Shown: in pieces, positions 34,840-44,000 of the stretch
Numbering within the stretch: the first letter of the stretch is position 1
How the letters are laid out: each line of letters begins with the position of its first letter
Assembly: GCA_937127125.1 (NCBI GenBank)
Contig: CAKZLO010000048.1
Location: 1 to 64,000 of the forward strand
Source: an uncultured Ardenticatenia bacterium
Lineage (GTDB): Bacteria; Chloroflexota; Anaerolineae; 4572-78; NAK82
Direction: 5' to 3'
Length of the DNA: 64,000 nucleotides
The notes under the pieces: generated by a model
The model's input: the letters and a program-made list of their open reading frames with translations, nothing else
Databases searched by the model: none
Told to the model about the DNA's origin: nothing
Made by a program: the position numbers and the translations under genes

Positions 34840-37014
34840 TTGGAGACTCTTAACTCGGAGCAGCAGTCGATCCTCGCGAGCCCTCGTGTCAGGGTGTTCG
34901 TCAAGGGACCTCCAGGTAGTGGTAAGACCACGCTGGCAGTTGAGCGATTGCGTTACCTCGTGCGCCACGGTATGCCGACAACAGCCATCATGGTGTTGTT
35001 GCCGCAGCGCCTGCTTGCTACACCTTACTACAATGCCCTGCGTGACCCAGCTCTGGGCCCAGTTGGCATGGTGGACATCCTGACGTTCGACGGCCTTGCC
35101 CGCCGCGTCATCCGTCTGTTCTGGCCATTGATCGGCGAACACGCAGGGTTTGCTCACCCCACACGTCCACCCATCTTTCTGACCGTAGAAACAGCCCAAT
35201 ATTTTATGGATTACATCGTCACACCGCTGATTGAGCAGCAACGTTACTTTGAGGCCATCACCATTGAGCGCAGCCGTCTGCTGAGTCAGCTGCTTGACAA
35301 TCTGAACAAAGCAGCACTGACTGGCATCCCGCTTTCTGAAGTGGCTGAGCGGCTGAAGGGAGCATGGACAGGAGAACCAACATACCGTCGCGTCTTCGAT
35401 CAGGTTAACGACTGCATACAGCGATTCCGTCAGTACTGTTTAGCACATAACTTGCTTGACTTCTCACTCCAAATAGACACATTTGTGCAATATTTATATC
35501 CCCAGCCGGCGGTGAGAGCTTACCTATTCGAACGCTATCGCCACCTAATCGCAGACAATTTGGAAGAGGACACACCAGTGGTACACGACCTGCTGACCGA
35601 ATGGGTGCACCACTGCGAGTCCGCCTTTATCGTGTACGACGAGCATGGAGGCCATCGCATTTTCCTGGGTGCCGACCCTGTGAGCGCCACACGTCTCGCT
35701 GAAGCCTGCGAACAACTCTGGCAATTCCACCATTCGTGGGTCGCCTCGCCGGACGTATTGCAGCTGGCCTACCACATTGGACTGAGTCTGAGACGGGAAA
35801 CTGCTCGCACATTGCTGGAGGAGATAAAAGGGCAGTCAAGTGTCCCAGACTTTCGGCGCATTCTCCACGTTCCAGACGGCCAAGGGCATCGCTTCCACCC
35901 TCAGATGCTTGACTGGGTAGCGGATCAAATCGAACACTTGGTGAAGGAAGAAAACATTCCACCCGGCGAGATCGCCGTGCTAGCACCCTTCGTGAATGAT
36001 GCCTTGCGTTTCTCGCTGCTGGAGAGATTAGCCGCGCGCAGAATTCCTGCTCGTTCCCATCGTCCTTCACGCGCTCTGAGGGACGAGCCAGCAGCACGTT
36101 GTATGTTGACACTGACCCAGCTGGCACACCGTCACTGGCAGCTGCAACCATCTAAGTTCGACGTGATGTTAGCACTGAAACAAGCGATCACCGGAATGGA
36201 CCTAGTACGCGCCTACCTCTTGACCGAGGTGGTCTATCGGCCCAGCCAGAATCCGTGGCTAAGTTCCTTCCGTAACATTCAAGGTGACATGCACGAGCGC
36301 ATCACTTCGGTCATCGGTGAACGATACGAGATGTTGCGTGAATGGTTGCTGCGTTACCAGGAAGCTTGCCCCGAGAACGAAGAAGCAGTAGACCACTTTT
36401 TGGGACGCCTTTTTACTGAGGTGCTCTCACGTTACGGCTTCGGTTTTCATCACCAAGGGGCCATCTTACCCTCCACCTCAGGGGCTTCGCTTGCGTTGGA
36501 TAACGCGCGCGTTGCCGCCCAGCTCATCGAATCAGCACACAAGTTTCGCCAGGCGCTCGAGGTGGTGCCCGGCCTGTCCGATGATCTCCCGTTGGGAGTG
36601 CGCTTCATCCAGATGGTCCAACGTAGATTGCTGGCGGCTACCTATTTGCCAAATGAACCAGATGTCCCACAGGATGCTGTTTTACTGTCACCAGCATATA
36701 GCTTCCTCATGACCAACCGGTTTGTAGACTACCAGTTCTGGCTAGATATTGGTAGCACAGGCTGGTGGGAGCGCATTTATCAGCCGCTTACCCATCCCTA
36801 TGTCCTGCGGCGTGAATGGGTGGCAGGCCGTCCGTGGAATGATGAAGACGAGTTCAACGCACGACAGGAAGCGCTATACCGTCTGGTGGTAGGGTTGGTC
36901 TACCGTTGTCGTCGAGGCGTTTATGTGGGCATTAGCGATCTCAGCGAGCAGGGTTACGAGCAGCGTGGCCCCCTGCTACAAGCTATCCAATCGGCGCTGC
37001 GGAGGGTGCATTAG
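34840..37014 (+). CDS. UvrD/AddB-like P-loop protein, first of a helicase pair
   Basis: The frame carries one clear Walker A (KGPPGSGKTT, residues 22-31 from the start used here) and general resemblance to the first RecA-like domain of superfamily I helicases (MVLLPQRLLATPYYNAL, then VDILTFDGLARRVI). A Walker-B-like HLIADNLEED is imperfect. The later motifs are not recognisable, and there is no cysteine cluster or nuclease motif as in AddB. The frame is open back to an ATG at 34720, but that would overlap the Nudix gene and the promoter; TTG at 34840 is my choice, with weak evidence. It abuts the true helicase gene with no gap, so the products probably act as a heterodimer in recombination or repair. 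Confidence 0.75.
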   Translation: METLNSEQQSILASPRVRVFVKGPPGSGKTTLAVERLRYLVRHGMPTTAIMVLLPQRLLATPYYNALRDPALGPVGMVDILTFDGLARRVIRLFWPLIGEHAGFAHPTRPPIFLTVETAQYFMDYIVTPLIEQQRYFEAITIERSRLLSQLLDNLNKAALTGIPLSEVAERLKGAWTGEPTYRRVFDQVNDCIQRFRQYCLAHNLLDFSLQIDTFVQYLYPQPAVRAYLFERYRHLIADNLEEDTPVVHDLLTEWVHHCESAFIVYDEHGGHRIFLGADPVSATRLAEACEQLWQFHHSWVASPDVLQLAYHIGLSLRRETARTLLEEIKGQSSVPDFRRILHVPDGQGHRFHPQMLDWVADQIEHLVKEENIPPGEIAVLAPFVNDALRFSLLERLAARRIPARSHRPSRALRDEPAARCMLTLTQLAHRHWQLQPSKFDVMLALKQAITGMDLVRAYLLTEVVYRPSQNPWLSSFRNIQGDMHERITSVIGERYEMLREWLLRYQEACPENEEAVDHFLGRLFTEVLSRYGFGFHHQGAILPSTSGASLALDNARVAAQLIESAHKFRQALEVVPGLSDDLPLGVRFIQMVQRRLLAATYLPNEPDVPQDAVLLSPAYSFLMTNRFVDYQFWLDIGSTGWWERIYQPLTHPYVLRREWVAGRPWNDEDEFNARQEALYRLVVGLVYRCRRGVYVGISDLSEQGYEQRGPLLQAIQSALRRVH

Positions 37015-39291
37015 ATGACCTTTACTCCTCGACCACGCCAGCAGGAGCTGGTGGAGGACTATCTGATCCACGGTGGCAAGATGGCCGTTAGCGCTGTACC
37101 GGGCAGCGGCAAAACCCACACCCTCTCCTACCTCGCTGCCCAGCTAGTGGCCAATAAGATCACCGAGGATCAAGAAGTCTTGGTCGTCACATTGGTCAAC
37201 TCCGCGGTGGAAAACTTTCGGGTACGCATCGCTAGCTTCATCAAACAAATGGGACTATTGCCCGGCATGGGTTACCGCGTGCGCACGCTGCATGGCCTGG
37301 CGCATGACATCGTACGACAGCGCCCCGGCCTAGCTGGATTATCAGAGGATTTCGTCATCGTGGACGAGAGCGAGGCAGAGCGCATCCTGGACGCCACAGT
37401 GAGGGATTGGTGCCGTGCCAATCCTGATTTTGCAGAGCTCTACGTAAAGCGCGAGGGCATGAGCGCGAGAGATCTAAGCAAGATCTCAAAGGACAGGTGG
37501 CCGGAGATCATGCGTGACGTGGCACGCGCCTTTGTCAAACGTGCTAAGGACTGGCGAATCACAGTTGGCCAGCTGCAAGAATATCTGGCTGCTGCGCCTG
37601 TAGCACTCCCGCTAGCTCAGATGGGTCTCGCTATCTACACCGAGTACCAACGTCGCCTGGCCGCGCGCGGTGGAGTAGATTTCGATGACCTGATCCGCCT
37701 AGCCTACCACATCCTCACCATCGACAAGGAATTCTTGGAACGTTTGCGCTATCAGTGGCCCTATATTCTGGAAGACGAGGCACAAGACAGCAGCCGCTCC
37801 CAGGAGGACATCCTACGGCTGCTGGCCGATCATCCTGGCGGCGGATGGGTACGCGTGGGCGATCCCAATCAATCCATCTATTACACCTTTACCAATGCCA
37901 GTCCGCAGTATCTGCGCGATTTCATGCGGGAGCCAGGTGTGCGTTGTTGGGAGCTACCCCATTCTGGCCGATCGCAGCCTTCCATTATCCGTCTGGCCAA
38001 CCAGCTGATTGAATGGACGAGGCAAGCACACCCGATTACAGCGCTGCGCGAGGCATTGAGCCCACCACTTATCGAGCTGTCACCACCAGGTGATCCACAG
38101 CCTAATCCACCCAATGCGCCAGAGTGCATATACCTCGTCAGAAAAGTCTTCACACCAGACCAAGAGTTACAGGCGATCGTCAAATCAGTGTGTCAATGGA
38201 TGGCGCAGTCCGAGGCGCATCCCAACGCGACCGTGGCAGTTTTAGTACCCAGCAATCGACGCGGGGCATGTGTGGCGAACGCTCTGCAGCAGGCAGGCAT
38301 TAAGACGACCGAGCTGTTGGATAATCCACCTGCTGCGCGTTCCACTGCTGAGATGCTGGGGCACGTGCTGCGCCATCTCAGCGAGCCCGCCGACAGTCGT
38401 CATCTTGCAGCGATGTTCGACGACTGGCAACACTTGTATCCCGATGTTCTCCTCCCTCCCAAGCACTTGCGCGTCATAACCTCTTGGCTGGAACGCCTAC
38501 GTTACACCGAGAGGTACCTTTGGCCGGCAGATGGTGGGATGGATGAGGACAACTTGCCAGAGGAGATAAGAAACGATTTCCAAGTGATGCGCTTGCTGAC
38601 AGACTTTGGCGAACGAGTGCGACATTGGCAATCAGCAGCGGCATTGCCAGTCGATCAGCTGGTGCTGACAGTGGCACAGGACTTGTTCACCAAGCCGGCT
38701 GAGCTGGCACTGGTACACAAGCTGGCGATCGAGCTGCATACACGGCAATCGCTGAATCCGGATTGGCGTATGGATGAGATGGCGAAAGAGCTAGAGGCCA
38801 TTGCGCGCAACGAACGCCGCTTTATGGGTTTCAGCGAAGCAGCCTATGAACCGCGCCCGGGCGAAGTCACGGTTGCCACTATGCACCGCGCCAAAGGCTT
38901 GGAGTGGGATCGCGTCTACTTGACTTCAGTGAACGACTACGACTTTCCCTCGGCACAGACACAAGACATCTATATGGCGGAACCCTGGTTCATACGTGAC
39001 AGTCTCAACCTGCAGGCCGAGGCATTGGAACAATTGCGCGTTTTGCATGAGGGCGTACCCTCGGCGTATGCGGAGGGCGCAGCCACTCAACAGGTACGGC
39101 TTGACTACGCTGCCGAGCGACTACGTCTGTTCTATGTTGGTATCACTCGCGCGCGCCGCGAGCTGATCGTCACATGGAACACGGGGCGCACGGTTGGGAA
39201 CGCGGCCGACCGTCAGCTCAGAGGACAAGCGCTGCCTCTTGCCTCTCTGATGCGCTGGTGGGAGGAACACGCGTGCGAAAGTGAGTCCTAA
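37015..39291 (+). CDS. UvrD/PcrA-type superfamily I DNA helicase
   Basis: A 3'-5' DNA helicase by family. The motifs are complete: Q-motif FTPRPRQQELVEDY, Walker A AVPGSGKTHT at 28-37, Walker B ILEDEAQDSS, motif III GDPNQSIYYTF, motif V ATMHRAKGLEWDRVYL and motif VI RLFYVGITRARREL. At 758 residues it has the length of UvrD but carries no C-terminal nuclease. The ATG follows the stop of the upstream P-loop gene directly, so the pair is translationally coupled. An AddAB-like role without the nuclease is an inference. Confidence 0.93.
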   Translation: MTFTPRPRQQELVEDYLIHGGKMAVSAVPGSGKTHTLSYLAAQLVANKITEDQEVLVVTLVNSAVENFRVRIASFIKQMGLLPGMGYRVRTLHGLAHDIVRQRPGLAGLSEDFVIVDESEAERILDATVRDWCRANPDFAELYVKREGMSARDLSKISKDRWPEIMRDVARAFVKRAKDWRITVGQLQEYLAAAPVALPLAQMGLAIYTEYQRRLAARGGVDFDDLIRLAYHILTIDKEFLERLRYQWPYILEDEAQDSSRSQEDILRLLADHPGGGWVRVGDPNQSIYYTFTNASPQYLRDFMREPGVRCWELPHSGRSQPSIIRLANQLIEWTRQAHPITALREALSPPLIELSPPGDPQPNPPNAPECIYLVRKVFTPDQELQAIVKSVCQWMAQSEAHPNATVAVLVPSNRRGACVANALQQAGIKTTELLDNPPAARSTAEMLGHVLRHLSEPADSRHLAAMFDDWQHLYPDVLLPPKHLRVITSWLERLRYTERYLWPADGGMDEDNLPEEIRNDFQVMRLLTDFGERVRHWQSAAALPVDQLVLTVAQDLFTKPAELALVHKLAIELHTRQSLNPDWRMDEMAKELEAIARNERRFMGFSEAAYEPRPGEVTVATMHRAKGLEWDRVYLTSVNDYDFPSAQTQDIYMAEPWFIRDSLNLQAEALEQLRVLHEGVPSAYAEGAATQQVRLDYAAERLRLFYVGITRARRELIVTWNTGRTVGNAADRQLRGQALPLASLMRWWEEHACESES

Positions 39292-39360
39292 GAGTAGGAC
39301 CTTGAATTGGCTGAGCTAAACGTTAACGTTATGGATGAAACAGAACTGGTCTGATAGGCA

Positions 39361-40020
39361 ATGAACATGGACAGAACCCTGCAACACCATCCTGAAGAAG
39401 ATATAGATAGCCTGTTTGCCTGCCTGAACAGTCCGACGACGATCCAGGCATTCTTGGACGATATACCCTATAGTACAGATGACTTCTACCGTTGTCCGCT
39501 GCGTGTGTGGCGTGACCGAACAGCACACTGCTTCGACGGCGCTTTGTTCGGCGCTGCAGCCTTGCGGCGATTGGGCTATCCGCCGCTGATCCTCGATCTG
39601 ATCGCCGAACGGGACGACGAGCACATGCTGGCGCTATATCGGATAGACGGTCACTGGGGAGCTGTGGCCAAATCTAACTTTGTCGGTCTCCGCTATCGCG
39701 AACCAGTGTATCGCACTCTGCGTGAGCTAGTAATGTCCTATTTCGAATCCTACTTCAACGTTGCGGGCGAAAAGACACTGCGTGGGTACACCGTACCACT
39801 TAACCTGGCACGTTTTGATCATCTCAATTGGATGATCAGCGATGAACATCTTGAGTACATTGCAGCCCGCACTGACCGGCTACGTCGTTTCAGTCTGCTT
39901 ACGCCAGCCATGATAGCGCGTCTGTCGTCGGTGGATCGGCGCTCCTATCAGGCCGGCATGCTCGGCGTGGACGCCGCCGGACTGTATAAGCTCCCGGAAA
40001 ATATCGACGAAGAACGCTAA
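39361..40020 (+). CDS. transglutaminase-like (papain fold) protein, unknown role
   Basis: The 219-residue protein shows the pattern of a transglutaminase-like papain-fold domain: a cysteine at the start of a helix (RTAHCFDGALFGAAALRRLG, C57), a histidine in DEHMLALYRIDGHWG (H88), and a third polar residue in AVAKSN (near N106). No signal peptide or membrane segment is seen, so it is cytoplasmic. It follows the helicase pair by 69 bases on the same strand and precedes gyrA. Its partner and substrate are unknown. Confidence 0.7.
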   Translation: MNMDRTLQHHPEEDIDSLFACLNSPTTIQAFLDDIPYSTDDFYRCPLRVWRDRTAHCFDGALFGAAALRRLGYPPLILDLIAERDDEHMLALYRIDGHWGAVAKSNFVGLRYREPVYRTLRELVMSYFESYFNVAGEKTLRGYTVPLNLARFDHLNWMISDEHLEYIAARTDRLRRFSLLTPAMIARLSSVDRRSYQAGMLGVDAAGLYKLPENIDEER

Positions 40021-40046
40021 GAGTAAGAGCCTGTGTGGCTCGAGAT

Positions 40047-40075
40047 TTGGCCTCGGACTGGCACTCTGGTACAGT
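40047..40075 (+). promoter_or_regulatory. candidate promoter for gyrA
   Basis: TTGGCC, 17 bases, TACAGT, in the 110-base gap before gyrA. Hexamers are moderate and spacing is ideal. Confidence 0.35.
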
Positions 40076-40130
40076 ATTGTTTCAGAGTGTAACTTCTTTT
40101 CGTCATTCTAACTGGATCAGGTAAATCCCT

Positions 40131-42587
40131 ATGGACATCGGATTGGTTCGTCAGGTTGATATCGAAAGCGAAATGCGCGCAGCCTATTTGGACTACGCGA
40201 TGAGCGTCATTGTAGCGCGCGCACTACCCGACGCGCGCGACGGGCTCAAACCAGTACATCGGCGTGTATTGTACGCTATGTATGATATGGGCCTGCGTCC
40301 CACATCTCCCTACAAAAAGAGCGCGCGCATCGTCGGCGAAGTACTGGGTAAATATCATCCACACGGCGATGCGGCCGTCTACGAGACCATGGCGCGTATG
40401 GCCCAAGATTTCTCGATGCGTTACCCACTGGTAGACGGACAGGGCAACTTCGGATCAATCGATGGCGACAGCCCTGCCGCTATGCGTTACACTGAGGCAA
40501 GGCTTGCGCGCATCGCTGAGGAAATGCTGGTAGACATCGACAAGGACACTGTGGACTGGGTGGAAAACTTCGATGCATCCCTGCAAGAGCCTCAGGTGCT
40601 TCCGGCGCGTCTGCCTAACCTGCTGCTAAATGGCAGCTCCGGGATCGCCGTCGGTATGGCGACCAACATCCCACCCCATAATTTGGGCGAAATCTGCGAT
40701 GCAATTGCCTACTTGGTGGACCATTATCAAGACTATGAGAACATCGCTGTCGCTGACCTGATGCAATTCGTGAAAGGACCCGATTTCCCCACAGGCGGTC
40801 TGATCCTCGGCCGTGAAGGGATCGAACAAGCTTACGGCACGGGCAAGGGACGCATCGTGATGCGCGCTATAGCGCGAATCGAGGAAGCAAGCGGTGGCCG
40901 GTATCGTATTGTTGTCACTGAGATCCCCTACCAGGTGAACAAGGCGTTGTTGGTGGAACGCATCGCTGAGCTGGTGCGCGAGGACAAAATCAAGGACATC
41001 GCCGACTTACGCGATGAGAGCGACCGACACGGGTTGTCCATTGTCATCGAGCTCAAACGCGGAGCACAACCCAACGCTGTGCTCAACCAGCTCTACAAAT
41101 ACACCTCTCTTCAGACCACCTTCGGCGTTAATATGCTGGCGCTGGTGGACGGTGAGCCACGTGTTCTGTCGCTCAAACGTGCTTTGCAGGTCTACGTCGA
41201 GCATAGGCGCCAGGTGGTCACGCGCCGTTCCCAGTTCGAGCTGAACCGCGCGCGCCAACGGGCACACATACTCGAGGGGCTCCTAATCGCACTGGACAAC
41301 TTGGACCAAGTCATTGAGACGATACGCCAGTCCCCTGATGCCAACACGGCGCGCGACCGGCTGATGGCGCAGTTTACACTCAGCGAGGTACAGGCACAGG
41401 CAATCCTTGATATGCAGCTCAGACGGTTGGCTGCACTGGAACGCCAGAAGCTCGAGGAGGAGTATGCGCTCATGCAACAGACGATCACCTCTTTGCAGGG
41501 GCTGTTGAGCGATGCAAGCAAGATATTGAGTGTGATCCGGCAGGAAGTGCTTGAGCTCAAGGAGAGACATGGAGACGCTCGACGCACGCAGATCGTCGTA
41601 GACGCAGCAGAGGAGCTCGCGGAGGAGGATCTGGTCGCACATGAAGAAGTGCTTATTTCGATCACTCGACGCGGCTATGTGAAGCGGGTGCCAGTGAACA
41701 CGTACCGAGCGCAGTCACGTGGCGGTCGTGGCGTGACCGGGATGGCGACACGAGAGGAAGACGCAGTGCAGCTCCTGTTCACTGCTAGTACACTGGAGAC
41801 CATCCTCTATTTCACCAACCGAGGCAAAGTCTTTGCCGAGAAAGCGTATCGCGTACCTGATTCCAGCCGTGTTGGCAAGGGCATCCCGCTGGTCAACCTG
41901 ATCAACATCGCACCGGACGAGCGGGTGACCGCTGTCGTAGCCCTGCCGACGCTCAATCTATCCGGCTATCTCACTATGCTCACTCGGCGTGGCCGTATCA
42001 AGCGCACGTCTCTTGCAGAATTTGCCTCAGTGCGCTCCGGCGGTCTGATTGCCATCAGCTTGGACGAAGGTGATGAGCTGGGTTGGGTGCAGCGCACATA
42101 TGAGAATGATAAGCTCATCATGGTCACTCAGCGTGGCATGGCATCACGCCTTGCTGTATCTGACGTACGCCCGATGGGACGACAGGCAGCCGGCGTCCTC
42201 GCGATGCGGCTTGATGAAGATGATGTTATTGCTGGTGTTGATTTGGCAAGAGATGGTTGTGATGTGTTGGTGGTAACAGCATATGGCTATGCCAAGCGCA
42301 CGCCAGTGATCGAGTACCCATTGCAGCGACGCCCCAGTCGTGGCGTCCTGACTATAGGCCGCAACGCGCTCGTGAGGACAGGACCCATTGTCAACTTGTG
42401 CGCCGTGAACGAACAAGACGAAGTCGCGCTCATCTCAGCAGAAGGCATGGTACTGCGCCTGCCAGTCGCCCAGATAGCGCGACAGAGACGTTACACACAG
42501 GGCACCATTGCGATGCGTTTGCGCGAAGGAGATACAGTCGCCGCAGTGGCCCTGATAAAATCACCCGAGGAAGCGAACACCTGCTAG
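40131..42587 (+). CDS. gyrA: DNA gyrase subunit A
   Basis: The breakage-reunion subunit of gyrase, which introduces negative supercoils with GyrB. At 818 residues the length is normal. The catalytic tyrosine is Y120 ([12 protein letters not shown]), and the quinolone-region segment [14 protein letters not shown] is present at 74-87. The C-terminal beta-pinwheel has a GyrA box at 528-534 reading QSRGGRG instead of QRRGGKG. The presence of the box favours GyrA over ParC. No gyrB is in the window. Confidence 0.95.
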   Translation: MDIGLVRQVDIESEMRAAYLDYAMSVIVARALPDARDGLKPVHRRVLYAMYDMGLRPTSPYKKSARIVGEVLGKYHPHGDAAVYETMARMAQDFSMRYPLVDGQGNFGSIDGDSPAAMRYTEARLARIAEEMLVDIDKDTVDWVENFDASLQEPQVLPARLPNLLLNGSSGIAVGMATNIPPHNLGEICDAIAYLVDHYQDYENIAVADLMQFVKGPDFPTGGLILGREGIEQAYGTGKGRIVMRAIARIEEASGGRYRIVVTEIPYQVNKALLVERIAELVREDKIKDIADLRDESDRHGLSIVIELKRGAQPNAVLNQLYKYTSLQTTFGVNMLALVDGEPRVLSLKRALQVYVEHRRQVVTRRSQFELNRARQRAHILEGLLIALDNLDQVIETIRQSPDANTARDRLMAQFTLSEVQAQAILDMQLRRLAALERQKLEEEYALMQQTITSLQGLLSDASKILSVIRQEVLELKERHGDARRTQIVVDAAEELAEEDLVAHEEVLISITRRGYVKRVPVNTYRAQSRGGRGVTGMATREEDAVQLLFTASTLETILYFTNRGKVFAEKAYRVPDSSRVGKGIPLVNLINIAPDERVTAVVALPTLNLSGYLTMLTRRGRIKRTSLAEFASVRSGGLIAISLDEGDELGWVQRTYENDKLIMVTQRGMASRLAVSDVRPMGRQAAGVLAMRLDEDDVIAGVDLARDGCDVLVVTAYGYAKRTPVIEYPLQRRPSRGVLTIGRNALVRTGPIVNLCAVNEQDEVALISAEGMVLRLPVAQIARQRRYTQGTIAMRLREGDTVAAVALIKSPEEANTC

Positions 42588-42620
42588 CTTCCTAAGGCGC
42601 CGTGCGGAACGTTGAATTCG

Positions 42621-43421
42621 TCAAACTGGTGGAAACGGCACACAGTACCCACTGCCAGGTGAGGGGAAGTGCCCTGTCTGTACTAACTGGGTCACGCGGC
42701 GCCGGAACGCTGCAATCTCGGATGGTCTGATCAGATTTGCCAGCTGGTTCACCAAAGTGTGGTTGGGGTCGTGCAGCACTTCCAGCAACCGTCGCAAGTC
42801 TTCTAGAATGTCAGAGGGCAACGGTTGGCCAGCAAAATCCCACAACACTGTACGCAACTTCGGCTGCACGTGGAAAGTAAGCCCGTGGTCCACCACCCAG
42901 ATACGTCCTGCCCGGTCTCTGAGGATGTGACCTGCTTTGCGGTCGGCATTGTTGGTGATTACGTCGAAGGCGACCACACGGGCAATGACAGCGGGCGGTC
43001 GCTCGCGCATAGTAAAATAATGTTCCTCAAAATCGTGGTCAATGAACAGCTGGACAGCACCCGGCCCGTAGATTCCTTCGCGCAAAACCGTAGGCGGCAC
43101 GAGATGCCATTCCAATGTCGTGCTAACTAAAAAGGCAGCCACCTCGCGTTGTGCCAGGCTGCCATGAGGAAAGTCCCAAAGGGGACGCTCGCCCTGAATC
43201 GGTTTGTAGACTGCGAGCAGCTCCCTCCCGTCATGATCAACCGACACCAAGAAGGTATAGTTAGAGCTCCATGGCATCAGGCCGTGTACCTCGCGCATGT
43301 CACCGTACTGTAGGATTTCCAGAACTTGGTGCATGCTCAACACAAGCGAGCTGCCCCGCTGTCCGACTTGCAGCTGAGACAGTGCCTCAGACTCGCGCTC
43401 AGTGGATGCGCTCGCGGCCAT
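42621..43421 (-). CDS. SCO1664-family protein (PI3/4-kinase-like fold)
   Basis: The SCO1664/TIGR03843 family is related to phosphatidylinositol 3/4-kinases but its substrate is unknown. Kinase-like pieces are visible: a lysine in AVYKPIQGERPLWDFP, then VAFDVITNNADRKAGHIL and WVVDHGLTFH, resembling the catalytic and metal-binding loops. The ATG at 43421 is chosen because AGGAGC precedes it; it overlaps the DUF3090 gene by 23 bases. A longer frame starts at 43466. The pairing with DUF3090 is conserved in actinobacteria and Chloroflexota. Confidence 0.85.
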   Translation of the reverse strand: MAASASTERESEALSQLQVGQRGSSLVLSMHQVLEILQYGDMREVHGLMPWSSNYTFLVSVDHDGRELLAVYKPIQGERPLWDFPHGSLAQREVAAFLVSTTLEWHLVPPTVLREGIYGPGAVQLFIDHDFEEHYFTMRERPPAVIARVVAFDVITNNADRKAGHILRDRAGRIWVVDHGLTFHVQPKLRTVLWDFAGQPLPSDILEDLRRLLEVLHDPNHTLVNQLANLIRPSEIAAFRRRVTQLVQTGHFPSPGSGYCVPFPPV

Positions 43422-43932
43422 TGCTCCTGGGACAGAAGTGACCATCGGGGTCAATCGGCTCACCACATAGCGAACAGATGGGACGACCTCTGCTGATAAC
43501 CTCCTTGATCTGATGGCTGAGCGCCTTCATTTGCGCGCGCGATGCCCAAATGCGCACTACACGTGCTTCTTCCTCTTCGCCCTCCGTCCTCAGCTCCTGC
43601 AGGATGAGCACCAAAGCATCTTCGGATTGATCGTATCCCATCCCCATCTGCCCGACCACAAACAGCACCTCGAAGGGCTCACGCAACATAAGGTCAGAGC
43701 TAAGCGGTTCCTCCAGCTTGGATATCTCACGCGGAAAGCGCTTGGCAAGTTCTTCCAGGACACGGTCAATGCTAACAGCCAGGACTGCTGCCTGCTGCTT
43801 TTCGATTTTGAACGTAAACGTGGAGTCACCTTCACTGGCCTGCAACAGGAAAACGCGCTTGCCCGGTCTGCCGAGTGCATCCACCGTGATGCGCGAAGAA
43901 CGTATGTCTGTCAATCTGTCTGTGTCTGCCAT
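43399..43932 (-). CDS. DUF3090 family protein (SCO1663-like)
   Basis: The 177-residue protein begins, after the preferred ATG at 43932 (AAGGGG upstream), with a DUF3090 pattern: GRPGKRVFLLQASEGDSTFTFKIEKQQ, a central FEVLFVVGQMGMGYD, and a C-terminal cysteine pair site CSLCGEPIDPDGHFCPRSNG that looks like a zinc knuckle. No function is established. It overlaps the SCO1664-like kinase gene, so the two are probably made together. Confidence 0.87.
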   Translation of the reverse strand: MADTDRLTDIRSSRITVDALGRPGKRVFLLQASEGDSTFTFKIEKQQAAVLAVSIDRVLEELAKRFPREISKLEEPLSSDLMLREPFEVLFVVGQMGMGYDQSEDALVLILQELRTEGEEEEARVVRIWASRAQMKALSHQIKEVISRGRPICSLCGEPIDPDGHFCPRSNGRERIH

Positions 43933-44000
43933 TCCCAAACCCCTTCTCACGACACCTGACCCAACCTGCTTCCCCGCACTGTCATCTGCCTATCCATCCA

